A stretch of 63,058 nucleotides of DNA, taken from the NCBI GenBank assembly GCA_016199935.1, contig JACQFS010000070.1, positions 1 through 63,058 on the forward strand. Reading direction: 5' to 3'. Below, piece after piece: positions 1-8,670 of this stretch (its first letter is position 1; the number at the start of each line of letters is the position of its first letter). The DNA comes from Verrucomicrobiota bacterium (GTDB lineage: Bacteria; Verrucomicrobiota; Verrucomicrobiia; Limisphaerales; JACQFS01). The notes under the pieces were generated by a model that worked only from the letters and a program-made list of their open reading frames with translations, was not told the DNA's origin and made no database searches. The position numbers and the translations under genes are program-made.

Positions 1-2
1 CG

Positions 3-2135
3 GCGCTCGACGTGCGCGCCGACCAGCCCGACACGCCGTGGGGCCGCGCGCAATCGCTCCACCTCACGCTCAACACCGCCGAGATGGCGACCAACCTCGC
101 CGGCATGAGCGCGCAGTTCGAACTCGACGCGGAGAACGCCGCCGCGCCCTGGGGTCAGGCGAAGACCATCGGGCTTTCCGCGCGGATCGGGAAGTTACCG
201 GCGGATTCCGTGCCCGCGACGAATGCCGCGCTGGGCGACTGGAATAAAATCTTTCCCTACTCGGTCGCGTGGCAGCTCCGCGCGGAATCCATCGCGGCGC
301 CGGAGTTGGAAGTGGACAAGCTCACCGCCCGCGGCCGGTGGCGTGCGCCCGAACTGGAGGTGGAGAAGCTGGCCGTGGAACTTTACGGCGGGACGTTGAA
401 CGCCGACGCGCAGCTCGACGTGCTGACGCGGGCGGTGCGCGGCGGCGCGGCGGTGACGGATTTGGACGCGAAGAAACTGGACCGCGTTTTGGGACCGAAG
501 ACGATGCAATGGCTCGGCCAGTTCGGCTGGAAAAAACCGCCGGTGGCCGGCGCACGCCTCGGACTCACGCTGCCCGCGTGGACCAACGCGCAGCCGGATT
601 GGGCCGAGGAGGTGTTGCCGACGTTGTGGCTGCGCGGTGCGCTCACGAACCAGGCCGGAAGTTTTCGCGGCATCCCGTTCGACCGCGCGCGGCTGGACTT
701 CGCGTTGAGCAATCAGGTCTGGCACCTCACTGATCTCGTCGTGGACCGGCCCGGCGGGCAGCTCGTGGGCGAGCACACGTCGGACGAGCGGACGCACGAG
801 CACTGGTGGCGCGTCGCGGGCGACGCGGACCTCAAGGCGTTCACGCCGCTGTTCAACGACGCGGAGGTGGAGCGCGTGCTCGAGGATTTCAAGCTTACCG
901 GCCCGACGCATCTCGAGGCGGAGTTGTGGGATCGCGCGCACGAGCCGGACAGCCTCGGCGCAAAGGTCCGCGTGCGCGCGACCAACTTCACTTATCGCGG
1001 CGAGTCGGTGGGCGAGTTCACCGCCGCGGTGCAATACACGAACCGCAACCTCCAGTTTCAAAATGTCCGCATCGTGCGCTTCGACGGCGAGGTCACCGTG
1101 CCGTCGGGCAGTTTCGACCTTCCCTCGGAGCGCATCTACCTCACGAACGTGCTGTCCGGCATCGAGCACGGCGCGGCGTTGCGGCCCATCGGTCCGGAGA
1201 CGGCGCGCACGATGGAGCCGTATCAGTTCGCGAAGCCGCCGCGTGTGACGGTCAACGGCGTGATCCCCGTGCATGACATCACCGCGGTGGACCTGCGCTT
1301 CGCAGTCGAGGGCGGGGCGTTTCACTGGGAGCGGTTCAACCTGCCCGCCGTGAAAGCGGACGTGCACTGGCACGACAACGGCCTCGACCTGACGAACCTC
1401 GCCGGCGTTTTTTACGACGGCAAGATCACCGCGCACGCGAAGCTGGATTTCAGTCATCCGCGCGGAACGGCCTTTGCGTTCGTCGCGGACGTGTGGGAGA
1501 GCGACTTGAACAAACTGCTCGCGGACCTGAACGCCAAAACCAACCGCGTCGAGGGCGTGCTCAACGGCCAGCTCATCGTGACCGGCGGCAACACGTGGGA
1601 CCCGCACAGTTGGCAGGGCCACGGCCGCGCGGAACTGCGCGACGGGTTGCTGTGGGACTCGCCGATGTTTGGGTTTCTTTCGCTGCCGTTGAACATGATC
1701 GCGCCCGGTCTCGGCAACAGCCGCGCGCGCGCCGCCACCGCGACCCTCGCGATCACCAACAGTGTCATCTACTCCGAGGATCTCGACATCTTCACCATCG
1801 CGGCCCGGCTGAAATACCGCGGCAATGTGGACTTCGACACGCGGGTCAACGCGCGGCTCGAGGCTGAGTTGCTGCGCGACAGCCCGGTGGTGGGGCGCGT
1901 GTTCAGCCTGCTGCTCACGCCGCTGACGAAGGTCTTCGAATACAAGGTGACGGGCACGCTGGCCGACCCGAAGCCCGAGCCGCTCTACTTTTTGCCGCGC
2001 CTGCTGCTCATCCCGTTCTCGCCGCTGCAAACGCTCAAGGACATCTTCGGCGGCGAGGAAAAGAAGCCGGAGCCGGGTGTTCCACCCCCGGCGGCTGTTC
2101 CCATACCCAGTCCCAAGGGTGCGCAAAAGCCGTAG
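3..2135 (+). CDS. AsmA-like outer-membrane biogenesis protein, 5' end missing
   Basis: The frame is open from the first bases of the window to a TAG, so the true N-terminus lies upstream and no start inside the window is trusted. About 710 residues are visible. They are rich in alternating beta-strand patterns, with a C-terminal block (about residues 620-680) that reads RLEAELLRDSPVVGRVFSLL and then TLADPKPEPLYFLPR, typical of the AsmA-like C-terminal region of YhdP/TamB-type proteins. Members of that superfamily span the periplasm and are linked to lipid transport and envelope assembly. The C-terminal 35 residues are Pro/Lys-rich. The gene converges on dinG with a 12-bp gap. The family is inferred from resemblance; the exact subfamily is not certain. 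Confidence 0.75.
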   Translation, partial: ALDVRADQPDTPWGRAQSLHLTLNTAEMATNLAGMSAQFELDAENAAAPWGQAKTIGLSARIGKLPADSVPATNAALGDWNKIFPYSVAWQLRAESIAAPELEVDKLTARGRWRAPELEVEKLAVELYGGTLNADAQLDVLTRAVRGGAAVTDLDAKKLDRVLGPKTMQWLGQFGWKKPPVAGARLGLTLPAWTNAQPDWAEEVLPTLWLRGALTNQAGSFRGIPFDRARLDFALSNQVWHLTDLVVDRPGGQLVGEHTSDERTHEHWWRVAGDADLKAFTPLFNDAEVERVLEDFKLTGPTHLEAELWDRAHEPDSLGAKVRVRATNFTYRGESVGEFTAAVQYTNRNLQFQNVRIVRFDGEVTVPSGSFDLPSERIYLTNVLSGIEHGAALRPIGPETARTMEPYQFAKPPRVTVNGVIPVHDITAVDLRFAVEGGAFHWERFNLPAVKADVHWHDNGLDLTNLAGVFYDGKITAHAKLDFSHPRGTAFAFVADVWESDLNKLLADLNAKTNRVEGVLNGQLIVTGGNTWDPHSWQGHGRAELRDGLLWDSPMFGFLSLPLNMIAPGLGNSRARAATATLAITNSVIYSEDLDIFTIAARLKYRGNVDFDTRVNARLEAELLRDSPVVGRVFSLLLTPLTKVFEYKVTGTLADPKPEPLYFLPRLLLIPFSPLQTLKDIFGGEEKKPEPGVPPPAAVPIPSPKGAQKP

Positions 2136-2147
2136 TCGAAAACCCGG

Positions 2148-4328
2148 CTACACGATTTCCACCGGACACTTCGGAATCGCCTCGAGAAAATTCCGCCCGT
2201 AGCCCTTCGTCAGCACGCGGTTGTCCAGCACCACCACAATGCCCGTGTCCGTCTTCGTGCGGATGAGGCGGCCCACGCCCTGGCGAAATTTCAAGACCGC
2301 CTCGGGCAGGCTGAACTCGCCGAAGGAATTTCCCCCGCGCGCCTCGATCGCCTCCAGCCGCGCCTCGATCAGCGGATGGTCCGGCACGGCGAACGGCAGG
2401 CGCGTGATGATCACGTTGCTCAACGCCTCGCCCGGCACATCCACGCCCTGCCAGAAGGAGTCGGTGCCGAAGAGCACGCTGTCCACGTCCTCCTTGAATT
2501 TCTCCAGCATCGTCGAGCGCGGCACGCCCTTGTTCTGCACGAAGCACGCGACGCCGAGCTTGTGGAAGAACGGTTCCATCGCCGCCGCGACCTCCTGCAT
2601 CAGCTTCGAGTTGGTGAAGAGCACGAAGGCCTTGCCGTGCGTCTGCCTCACGAAGTGCTCGATCCAGTGGATGAGCGCGTCGCGATACCCGGCCTCGCGC
2701 GGGTCGGGCATCTTGTTCGCGACGAAAACTTTCATCTGCTTCTCGTAATCAAACGGCGAGCCGACTTGCAAAAGGGTCGCGCTCTCGGCCCCGACGCGCT
2801 TGGCGAAATAGTTCAACGCGCTGTTTCGGGTTTCGGGTTTCGGGTTTCGGGTCTTGGATTGCGCGCCCTCGGAACCTGAAACGCGAAACTTGGAACTCGA
2901 AACCGTGGCGTCGGCGACGCCCAACGTCGCACTCGTCATGATCACGCTCGTCTCGCTGCCGAAGAGTCTTCGCCGCAAATACTCCGCCACGTCCACGGGT
3001 GCGGCGTTGAGCGCGAGCGAGCGCTGCGACTTGCCGCCGCGCTCGACCCAATAGACATGGTCCGGCGCGTTCTGACTGAGAAAGGTCGCGACCTCCTCGC
3101 GCAACTCGGCGAGCCGGCGGTTGCACTCGGTCAGTTCCTGCGCCATGTCGCGGTCCTCGGTGGCCTTGATGAGTTCGCTCACCGCCTCGCGCACGCGCTG
3201 GAGCGGGAGTGTCACGTTGTCGTGCGTCAGCTCCGGCCGGCGGATGCGCAGCTCCTTCCACTCGCGCTGCGCGTAGGAGCCGCCGCGCGCACGCGGACTT
3301 TGCTCCGCCGCCGCCTTCACCTGCCGCGCCAGTTCCTCGCACGCGGTCTCGACCTGCGCGAAAAATTTTTCACCCTCTTCGAGCAGTTCCGCGCAGAGCT
3401 TCACCGCATCGCCGCGGCGCAGCGTCGCGAGCAATCCCTTTTCCGTCCGCGGATTCCAAAGCCGGTGGAGCGTGTAGCGGAGCTGGCCGTTGCTCACGCT
3501 CAGGCCGATGTGCTTCGAGGCCACGCTCTCCACCGTGTGCGCCTCGTCGAAGATGACGAAATCGTTTTTGAACAGGATGCCGCCCGATTCCTCGTCCTCC
3601 TCCACACCGGGGAGCAGGGTGAAGAAGAGCGTGTGGTTCAGCACCAGCACGTCGGCGTCGAGGATGCGGCGGCGCGCGCGCTGAAAAAAACAGAGCGCGT
3701 GGTCCTTCGCGAAATCCGACTGATGGCCGCACTGCTTGGGCGAGCACAGCCCGCGCTCCGAGCAGACCTGCGACCAGACTTTGTAATCCGGCTCGATGGC
3801 GAAGTCGGAGAGGTCGCCGGTCTTCGTCTCCTTGCTCCACTCGTAGATGCGCTTGAGTTCCTCGACCTCGGGCGTGGTGAAAAGCTGGCCGGCCTGCTGC
3901 ATGGCCTTGTGCAGCCGGCGCGTGCAGACGTAATTCGCGCGGCCCTTGAGCATGGTGTAGTTGAAGGTCACCGGCTCCTTCAACGCGCCGAGCACACTCG
4001 CGAGCATCGGCAGATCTTTTTCCGTGAGCTGCTCCTGGAGATTGATGGTGTGCGTGGAGACGACGGCCTTCTTGCTTTTGGCCTTGGCGAACAGAATCGC
4101 CGGCACGAGATACGCGAGCGATTTGCCGACGCCCGTGCCCGCCTCGACGGCGAGGTGCCCGCCCGTTTGCAGCGCGCGCGCCACGGCCACGGCCATCTCC
4201 TGCTGCTGCGGGCGATACTCGAAATTTTTCGCCTTCGAGAGAATGCCGGTGGGCGAAAAAATTTCCTCCACCTGCTTCACCAAATCGGTGCCGGCGCCGG
4301 CGGGCTGGTTATCGAGGAGGCTGATCAT
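2148..4328 (-). CDS. dinG: ATP-dependent DNA helicase, DinG/XPD-like
   Basis: A superfamily 2 iron-sulfur helicase of 726 residues. Visible parts are Walker A EAGTGVGKS (about residues 62-70), cysteines at about 135, 189, 195, 200 and 213 that could hold the 4Fe-4S cluster, the DEAH box at 261-264, SATLG of motif III, GTDSFWQGVDVPG, and the motif VI stretch QGVGRLIR. DinG enzymes unwind forked DNA, R-loops and G-quadruplexes. The start ATG overlaps the stop of the upstream beta-helix gene by 4 nt, so the two are probably co-transcribed. Residues about 475-502 are an odd insert encoded by a heptanucleotide repeat (2823-2850) and its surroundings, placed in the variable loop after the SATLG motif; the frame is preserved. 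Confidence 0.93.
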   Translation of the reverse strand: MISLLDNQPAGAGTDLVKQVEEIFSPTGILSKAKNFEYRPQQQEMAVAVARALQTGGHLAVEAGTGVGKSLAYLVPAILFAKAKSKKAVVSTHTINLQEQLTEKDLPMLASVLGALKEPVTFNYTMLKGRANYVCTRRLHKAMQQAGQLFTTPEVEELKRIYEWSKETKTGDLSDFAIEPDYKVWSQVCSERGLCSPKQCGHQSDFAKDHALCFFQRARRRILDADVLVLNHTLFFTLLPGVEEDEESGGILFKNDFVIFDEAHTVESVASKHIGLSVSNGQLRYTLHRLWNPRTEKGLLATLRRGDAVKLCAELLEEGEKFFAQVETACEELARQVKAAAEQSPRARGGSYAQREWKELRIRRPELTHDNVTLPLQRVREAVSELIKATEDRDMAQELTECNRRLAELREEVATFLSQNAPDHVYWVERGGKSQRSLALNAAPVDVAEYLRRRLFGSETSVIMTSATLGVADATVSSSKFRVSGSEGAQSKTRNPKPETRNSALNYFAKRVGAESATLLQVGSPFDYEKQMKVFVANKMPDPREAGYRDALIHWIEHFVRQTHGKAFVLFTNSKLMQEVAAAMEPFFHKLGVACFVQNKGVPRSTMLEKFKEDVDSVLFGTDSFWQGVDVPGEALSNVIITRLPFAVPDHPLIEARLEAIEARGGNSFGEFSLPEAVLKFRQGVGRLIRTKTDTGIVVVLDNRVLTKGYGRNFLEAIPKCPVEIV
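2823..2850. repeat. Heptanucleotide repeat inside dinG, 4 perfect GTTTCGG units
   Basis: Four uninterrupted copies of GTTTCGG lie within the dinG coding sequence. Partly complementary GAAAC-containing words follow at 2876-2905, so the region could fold back on itself. The encoded peptide is polar and unlike the rest of the helicase. Confidence 0.9.
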
Positions 4329-5014
4329 GTGCGCGGCTTGCGCACCACGACCTCCACGGGCGCCTTGTTCTTGGCGATCATGTTCGCCGGCAGAACGCCG
4401 CGCCAGTTGGTGAGCGGATAAATGATCGAGCCGCGGCCGATGATGCTGCCGGGGTTGAGCACGGAGTTGCAGCCGATCTCGGCGTGGTCGCCCACGAGCG
4501 CGCCGAACTTGCGCAGGCCGGTGTCCACGGGCGCGCCGCTGGCGTCCTTATCCACGGTCACGTTGCCGGGAAGCGATTTGAGATTCGAGAGCACGACGCC
4601 CGCGCCGACGTGCGCCTTGTAGCCGAGGATCGAGTCGCCGACGTAGTTGAAGTGCGGCACCTGGCAGTTGTTGAACAGCACGGCGCTTTTCAGCTCGCAC
4701 GAATTGCCGACGAGGCAGCCGTCGCCCACGATCACGTGCTCGCGGATGTAGGCGTTGTGGCGGATGACGCAGTCGCGCCCGATGATCGCGGGGCCTTTGA
4801 TCATCGCGCCGTCCTCGACCACCGTGCCCTCGCCGATGAACACCATCTCGCCGATCCACGCCTTGCCCTCGCAGCGGTTGTGCAGGCCCGGCTTCACGTT
4901 CGCCTCGACGTAGGCTTTCAGTTTTTTCAGCGCGTCCCACGCGAACTCGCCGCCGTCGAAGAGCGCGGCGTGCGCGGTCTGCGAGAGGTCGAAGAGGTCG
5001 GCCGGTTTGAACAT
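4325..5014 (-). CDS. Left-handed beta-helix (hexapeptide-repeat) acyl/nucleotidyl-transferase-like protein
   Basis: This 229-residue protein carries a long run of hexapeptide repeats such as IGEGTVVEDGAMIKGPAIIG and later IGRGSIIYP, which fold as a left-handed parallel beta-helix. It resembles the C-terminal helix domain of GlmU-type sugar-nucleotide enzymes but has no nucleotidyltransferase domain, so it may act as a sugar O/N-acetyltransferase or a partner protein. The start ATG is followed by an N-terminal helical segment (residues 1-40). Its last 4 nt overlap dinG, which suggests translational coupling. The substrate cannot be told from the sequence. Confidence 0.8.
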   Translation of the reverse strand: MFKPADLFDLSQTAHAALFDGGEFAWDALKKLKAYVEANVKPGLHNRCEGKAWIGEMVFIGEGTVVEDGAMIKGPAIIGRDCVIRHNAYIREHVIVGDGCLVGNSCELKSAVLFNNCQVPHFNYVGDSILGYKAHVGAGVVLSNLKSLPGNVTVDKDASGAPVDTGLRKFGALVGDHAEIGCNSVLNPGSIIGRGSIIYPLTNWRGVLPANMIAKNKAPVEVVVRKPRT

Positions 5015-5042
5015 GGCGGGAAACTAGGGTTCCGGGTGCGAC

Positions 5043-5061
5043 GTTCAAAGTTCAAAGTTCA
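5043..5061. repeat. Heptanucleotide repeat GTTCAAA, 2.7 units
   Basis: GTTCAAA GTTCAAA GTTCA lies in the gap between the divergently transcribed beta-helix and molybdoenzyme genes. It is short, but it has the same 7-bp period as the other intergenic repeats of this window. Confidence 0.6.
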
Positions 5062-5103
5062 GCCGACGTGCCTCCGCTGCCCCAGTGTGCTAAACTCGCG
5101 CCC

Positions 5104-5736
5104 GTGAAAGAAGCCTACATCGCCGCAAAGGAACGCTGGGCGCGCAAGCTGGCCGGGAAGGAAAAGCCCGCCGTGCGCTCGGAGAACCGTCTGCCGCCGG
5201 GCCAGCGGCAGGTGCATAATTTTCCCGTGCTCGACCTCGGCATCAAGCCGGAGCTGCCGCCGGAAAAGTGGTCGCTCAAAATCCATGGGCACGTGGAGAA
5301 TCCGGTCACGCTCGACTGGGCGCAGTTCATGGCGCTGCCGCAGTTCACGGACGTGAGTGACTTTCACTGCGTGACAACGTGGAGCCAGTTCGACATGGAG
5401 TTCCAAGGCGTCGCGTTTTTTTCCATCGCGGATTTGGTGAAGCCAAAGCCCTCCGCCACGCACGTTTTTTTCAAAAGCCACGACGGCTACTCCACGAACA
5501 ACCCGCTCGAAGTGATGCTGGATGACGACGTGCTGATCGCGCATTCGTGGAACGGCGCGCCGCTGCCGGCCGAGCACGGCGGGCCGGCGCGCGTGATCGT
5601 GCCCAAGCGTTACGCGTGGAAGGGCGCGAAGTGGGTGCGCGAAATCACGTTCCTCGACCGCGACATTCTGGGCTTCTGGGAGGTGCGCGGCTACTCGAAC
5701 ACGGCGGACCCGTGGACGGAGGATCGCTTCTCGTGA
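5104..5736 (+). CDS. Molybdopterin-dependent oxidoreductase, sulfite-oxidase fold
   Basis: About 210 residues form a single oxidoreductase molybdopterin-binding domain (COG2041/YuiH type). The segment DFHCVTTWS contains the conserved cysteine expected to ligate molybdenum, followed by FQGVAFFSIADLV; the C-terminal half has IVPKRYAWKGAKWVREI and ends in GYSNTADPW, both typical of the family. No signal peptide or haem domain is seen, so it is probably cytoplasmic and the electron partner is unknown. I choose the GTG at 5104, because residues encoded from an earlier in-frame GTG at 5068 look non-coding. The physiological substrate cannot be predicted. Confidence 0.85.
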   Translation: MKEAYIAAKERWARKLAGKEKPAVRSENRLPPGQRQVHNFPVLDLGIKPELPPEKWSLKIHGHVENPVTLDWAQFMALPQFTDVSDFHCVTTWSQFDMEFQGVAFFSIADLVKPKPSATHVFFKSHDGYSTNNPLEVMLDDDVLIAHSWNGAPLPAEHGGPARVIVPKRYAWKGAKWVREITFLDRDILGFWEVRGYSNTADPWTEDRFS

Positions 5737-5843
5737 ACAAAGTTGCGGCTGGTCTTGAACGCCGGATTCTGATTTCCTGTCGCAAGCAAATCAGCCGCCG
5801 GCCGAAGCCGACACCATAAGTTCATAACCCGAACCGGACCGAC

Positions 5844-6911
5844 ATGACCGTCCTCGAAGTTCTTCGCAATGCCATGGGCCGCCCGCTCATCTCGCGGCAG
5901 GCACCCACGGAGAAAGATGACTTTGGTGACATCGCCTCCGTGTCCGTGGTGTCGGCGTTGCTGAGTGACGGCGTGACGGAGGCGGAGTTGACCGGGTTGA
6001 TGCCCAAGGCCTACGAAGGCGATGCGGTCGCGCAATTCCGGCTGGGCATGGCTTTTTACCGCGGCGTGGGCGTGACGCGCGACCACGCGGAAGCTTTCAA
6101 GTGGCTGACGCTCGGAGCCGAAAAAGGCGATCCCTCGATGGCTCAGGATCGCGCACTCATCATCCAAGGAATGGCCACCGAGGCGGTGGCGGAAGGACGC
6201 CGGCGCGTGGCCTCGTTCAAAGGCGAACCGGAACCGCCGCCGATGGGACTGAGCGCGGACGGCGAGCGCGGGTCGGCAAATGCGACGGCCCCCGTGTTGT
6301 TTCTGGAACCGGGCACCCCGAAAGACGAGCCGTGGTCACCCGAGGCACGGCGAGCCGCGGCGCTGGCCATGGCGGCGGGGCTGGTGCTGTTGGCGACGGG
6401 CGGCGTCTGGCTGGCGTTCCGTGAGACGGTGCGGCCGCAGACGGCGTCGTTTGTCGCGACCGATGGCCAGTCGGGCGGTCCGCGTGATCCGGCGGCGTTT
6501 CCCGGCGGAGTGTTCGAACCAGCCGCACCGGAATACGCCAGCGTGAGTGAGTTGCAAATCGCCGCCGACAAGGGCGAGGCGCGCGCGCAGTTTCTCCTCG
6601 GTCTGGCTTACGCGAAGGGCGAGGAGATGGCGCAGGACTTTTTGCAGGCCGTGACCTGGTATCAAAAAGCCGCGGAGCAAGGCGACGCCAACGCCCAAAA
6701 CAATCTCGGCGTCTGCCACGTCAAGGCCACCGGCGTGACGCTGGACCCGGTGACGGCCTACAAATGGTTTTCGCTGGCCGCCAAGTCCGGGCTGAAAGGC
6801 GCGGCGATGAACCGCGACCAGTTGGCGTTGATGCTGACCGGCAGCCAGCTTGCCGAGGCCGTCCGGCAGACCCAGGCCTTCGCGGTCCGGCGCGGGGCCT
6901 CCCTGCCATGA
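5844..6911 (+). CDS. Sel1-repeat membrane protein
   Basis: A 355-residue protein with an N-terminal Sel1-like (TPR-related) segment containing DAVAQFRLGMAFYRGVGV, one transmembrane helix near residues 172-190, and a C-terminal set of Sel1 repeats including ARAQFLLGLAYAKGE and ANAQNNLGVC. Sel1 repeats usually mediate protein-protein contacts. With a single central helix, one repeat domain would lie on each side of the membrane. It opens with MTVLEVLRNAMG, almost the same as its neighbour at 7038, so the two are tandem paralogues. The function is unknown. Confidence 0.85.
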   Translation: MTVLEVLRNAMGRPLISRQAPTEKDDFGDIASVSVVSALLSDGVTEAELTGLMPKAYEGDAVAQFRLGMAFYRGVGVTRDHAEAFKWLTLGAEKGDPSMAQDRALIIQGMATEAVAEGRRRVASFKGEPEPPPMGLSADGERGSANATAPVLFLEPGTPKDEPWSPEARRAAALAMAAGLVLLATGGVWLAFRETVRPQTASFVATDGQSGGPRDPAAFPGGVFEPAAPEYASVSELQIAADKGEARAQFLLGLAYAKGEEMAQDFLQAVTWYQKAAEQGDANAQNNLGVCHVKATGVTLDPVTAYKWFSLAAKSGLKGAAMNRDQLALMLTGSQLAEAVRQTQAFAVRRGASLP

Positions 6912-7037
6912 ACGCGAACCCTTCATCCTGGCCTTGCATCCGGCGGCTGGATTTGCTCGATTTGATGCAGAGTCAGCCGCAACGCGCCTGCTGCGCGCGC
7001 CGCCCGACTGTGTTATCATTCAGACGTTGACTGAACT

Positions 7038-8411
7038 ATGACGATCCTCGAAATCGTGCGCACCGCGATGGGTATGCCCCCACCGCGGCCGGAGGTTGCC
7101 GAAGTCGAGGAACCGGAGCGGATGACGCCGCTGAGCAACGACAAACTCTCCGCGGGAGAATTCCGCTCGACCCTGGAGCTGGCCGAGGCCGGCGACTTGG
7201 TGGCGCGCCGCCGAGTCGGGTTCCTTTACTACCGTGGTCTGGGCGTCCGGGTGAACCATCCGCAGGCGTTCAAGTGGCTCACCCTCGCCGCCGAGCAGAA
7301 TGACACGCAGGCCTTCGAGGGGCTCAAGGTCCTCATGCTCGGCATGACGCCCGACGACCTCGCGCTCGGTCGTCGCCTCGTCGCCCGCTACAAGGGCGAG
7401 CCCGAGCCCGATTTCTCCGAACCCGCCGAAGGTTTCGAATCGCCCGAAGAATCGCCCGACGCGGAAACCTCCCCGGACCGCGACCGGGTGACTTACGGTT
7501 TCTCCGCGTGGCAGCCGGGCGCGCGGACGGATGAAATTCGCCCCGCCGAAACTCCGGCCCGGCCGGTGACGGCGAAACTTCCCGCCGCCGCCCCAGCGCT
7601 CGTCAGTCCGCCAGTCGCGCCCCGCGTGCCGGAAGGTCGGCCCGGCCGGCCCGCGCGAGTCATCACGCCGGTCCACCGGCCATCGTCGCGCCGCTGGGTT
7701 TTCGCCGTGGTCCTGCTCGCCCTGACTGGCGGCGGCACCTGGTATTATTGGAACCAGACCCGGTCGGTCACGAACACCGGCGCGGGTTCCGGGGCTGACA
7801 CAAATTCCGTCGCGTCCCTCTCGATGCCCGGCGTCAGGCTCCTGCCCGCAACCGGCGTCGGCACCAACGCGGCCCTGGCCTCCACCAATCTCGCGGCCGC
7901 GCCCACGAATCAGGATCGCCGCTCGCTCATTGAATCGCTGCGGTCCCTCACCACCTCCGGCCGCACCGGTTCGCCACCGCCCGCCAGCGAGCTGCCGGTG
8001 GAGAAACTCGCGGAGCAGGCCGCGCGCGGAAGTGCCGACGCGCAGTTTCTGCTGGGCCTGAAATTTGCCGAGGGCAAGGGCGTGCCGCAGGATTTCACCA
8101 ACGCCGTGATCTTGTTCACCCGGGCCGCCGAGCAGGGCCAGGCTGACGCGCAAAACAATCTCGCCATCTGCCTGGGCCGCGGCACCGGTGTGAAGAAGGA
8201 TTACGTGGAGGCTTACAAATGGATTTCCCTCGCCATCGCCGGCGGCAACCGCGAGGCGTCCGCCAACCGCGACATGCTCGCGCGCCTGATGAAACCGGAG
8301 GACGTGCAGCGGGCCAGACAGCTCGCGGTGGAATTCGTCAACCGGACGCCGCCGAAGCCCGGCACGCCCGCGTCCGGCAGTCCGGAAAACAAACCGTCGC
8401 CGCCGCCCTGA
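7038..8411 (+). CDS. Sel1-repeat membrane protein, paralogue of the upstream gene
   Basis: The protein has 457 residues and starts MTILEIVRTAMG, nearly matching the previous gene. An N-terminal Sel1 segment (DLVARRRVGFLYYRGLGV) is followed by a Pro/Ala-rich linker, a transmembrane helix at about residues 215-237, a Thr/Ala/Asn-rich stretch and C-terminal Sel1 repeats (DAQFLLGLKFAEGKGV; DAQNNLAICLGRGTGV). The tail is Pro/Ser-rich. The layout equals that of the neighbour with longer linkers. Tandem duplication is the simplest explanation, and the pair may work as a heteromeric scaffold; this is inference. Confidence 0.85.
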   Translation: MTILEIVRTAMGMPPPRPEVAEVEEPERMTPLSNDKLSAGEFRSTLELAEAGDLVARRRVGFLYYRGLGVRVNHPQAFKWLTLAAEQNDTQAFEGLKVLMLGMTPDDLALGRRLVARYKGEPEPDFSEPAEGFESPEESPDAETSPDRDRVTYGFSAWQPGARTDEIRPAETPARPVTAKLPAAAPALVSPPVAPRVPEGRPGRPARVITPVHRPSSRRWVFAVVLLALTGGGTWYYWNQTRSVTNTGAGSGADTNSVASLSMPGVRLLPATGVGTNAALASTNLAAAPTNQDRRSLIESLRSLTTSGRTGSPPPASELPVEKLAEQAARGSADAQFLLGLKFAEGKGVPQDFTNAVILFTRAAEQGQADAQNNLAICLGRGTGVKKDYVEAYKWISLAIAGGNREASANRDMLARLMKPEDVQRARQLAVEFVNRTPPKPGTPASGSPENKPSPPP

Positions 8412-8438
8412 GCGGATCGGGGACGCCGCGGCGGAAGG

Positions 8439-8524
8439 TGGTGGTAGGTTCTGGATTCGAACCAGAGAAGGCGTAAGCCAGCAGATTTACAGTCTGCCCC
8501 CGTTGGCCACTTGGGTAACCTACC
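8439..8524 (-). tRNA. tRNA-Tyr (GTA), CCA encoded
   Basis: Read on the minus strand the sequence begins GGTAGGT and pairs with ACCTACC at the other end, followed by discriminator A and an encoded CCA. The anticodon loop reads CTGTAAA, giving anticodon GTA. A long variable arm makes it class II, as expected for bacterial tRNA-Tyr; the length is 86 nt with CCA. The T-arm word GGTTCGAATCC is present. Confidence 0.95.
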
Positions 8525-8670
8525 GACCGGCCGCTGCAAAGGAGCGGGATTTAGTCAAAGGCCGCCCGGGTTGTCAACGCCAGCGCCACGGCTTTTCCCT
8601 GCGGTTTTGCGTTTGACCCCTCCTTACCCGTCAGGCAACCTGCGCGCTCAATTTTTATCGGCATTCCTTT

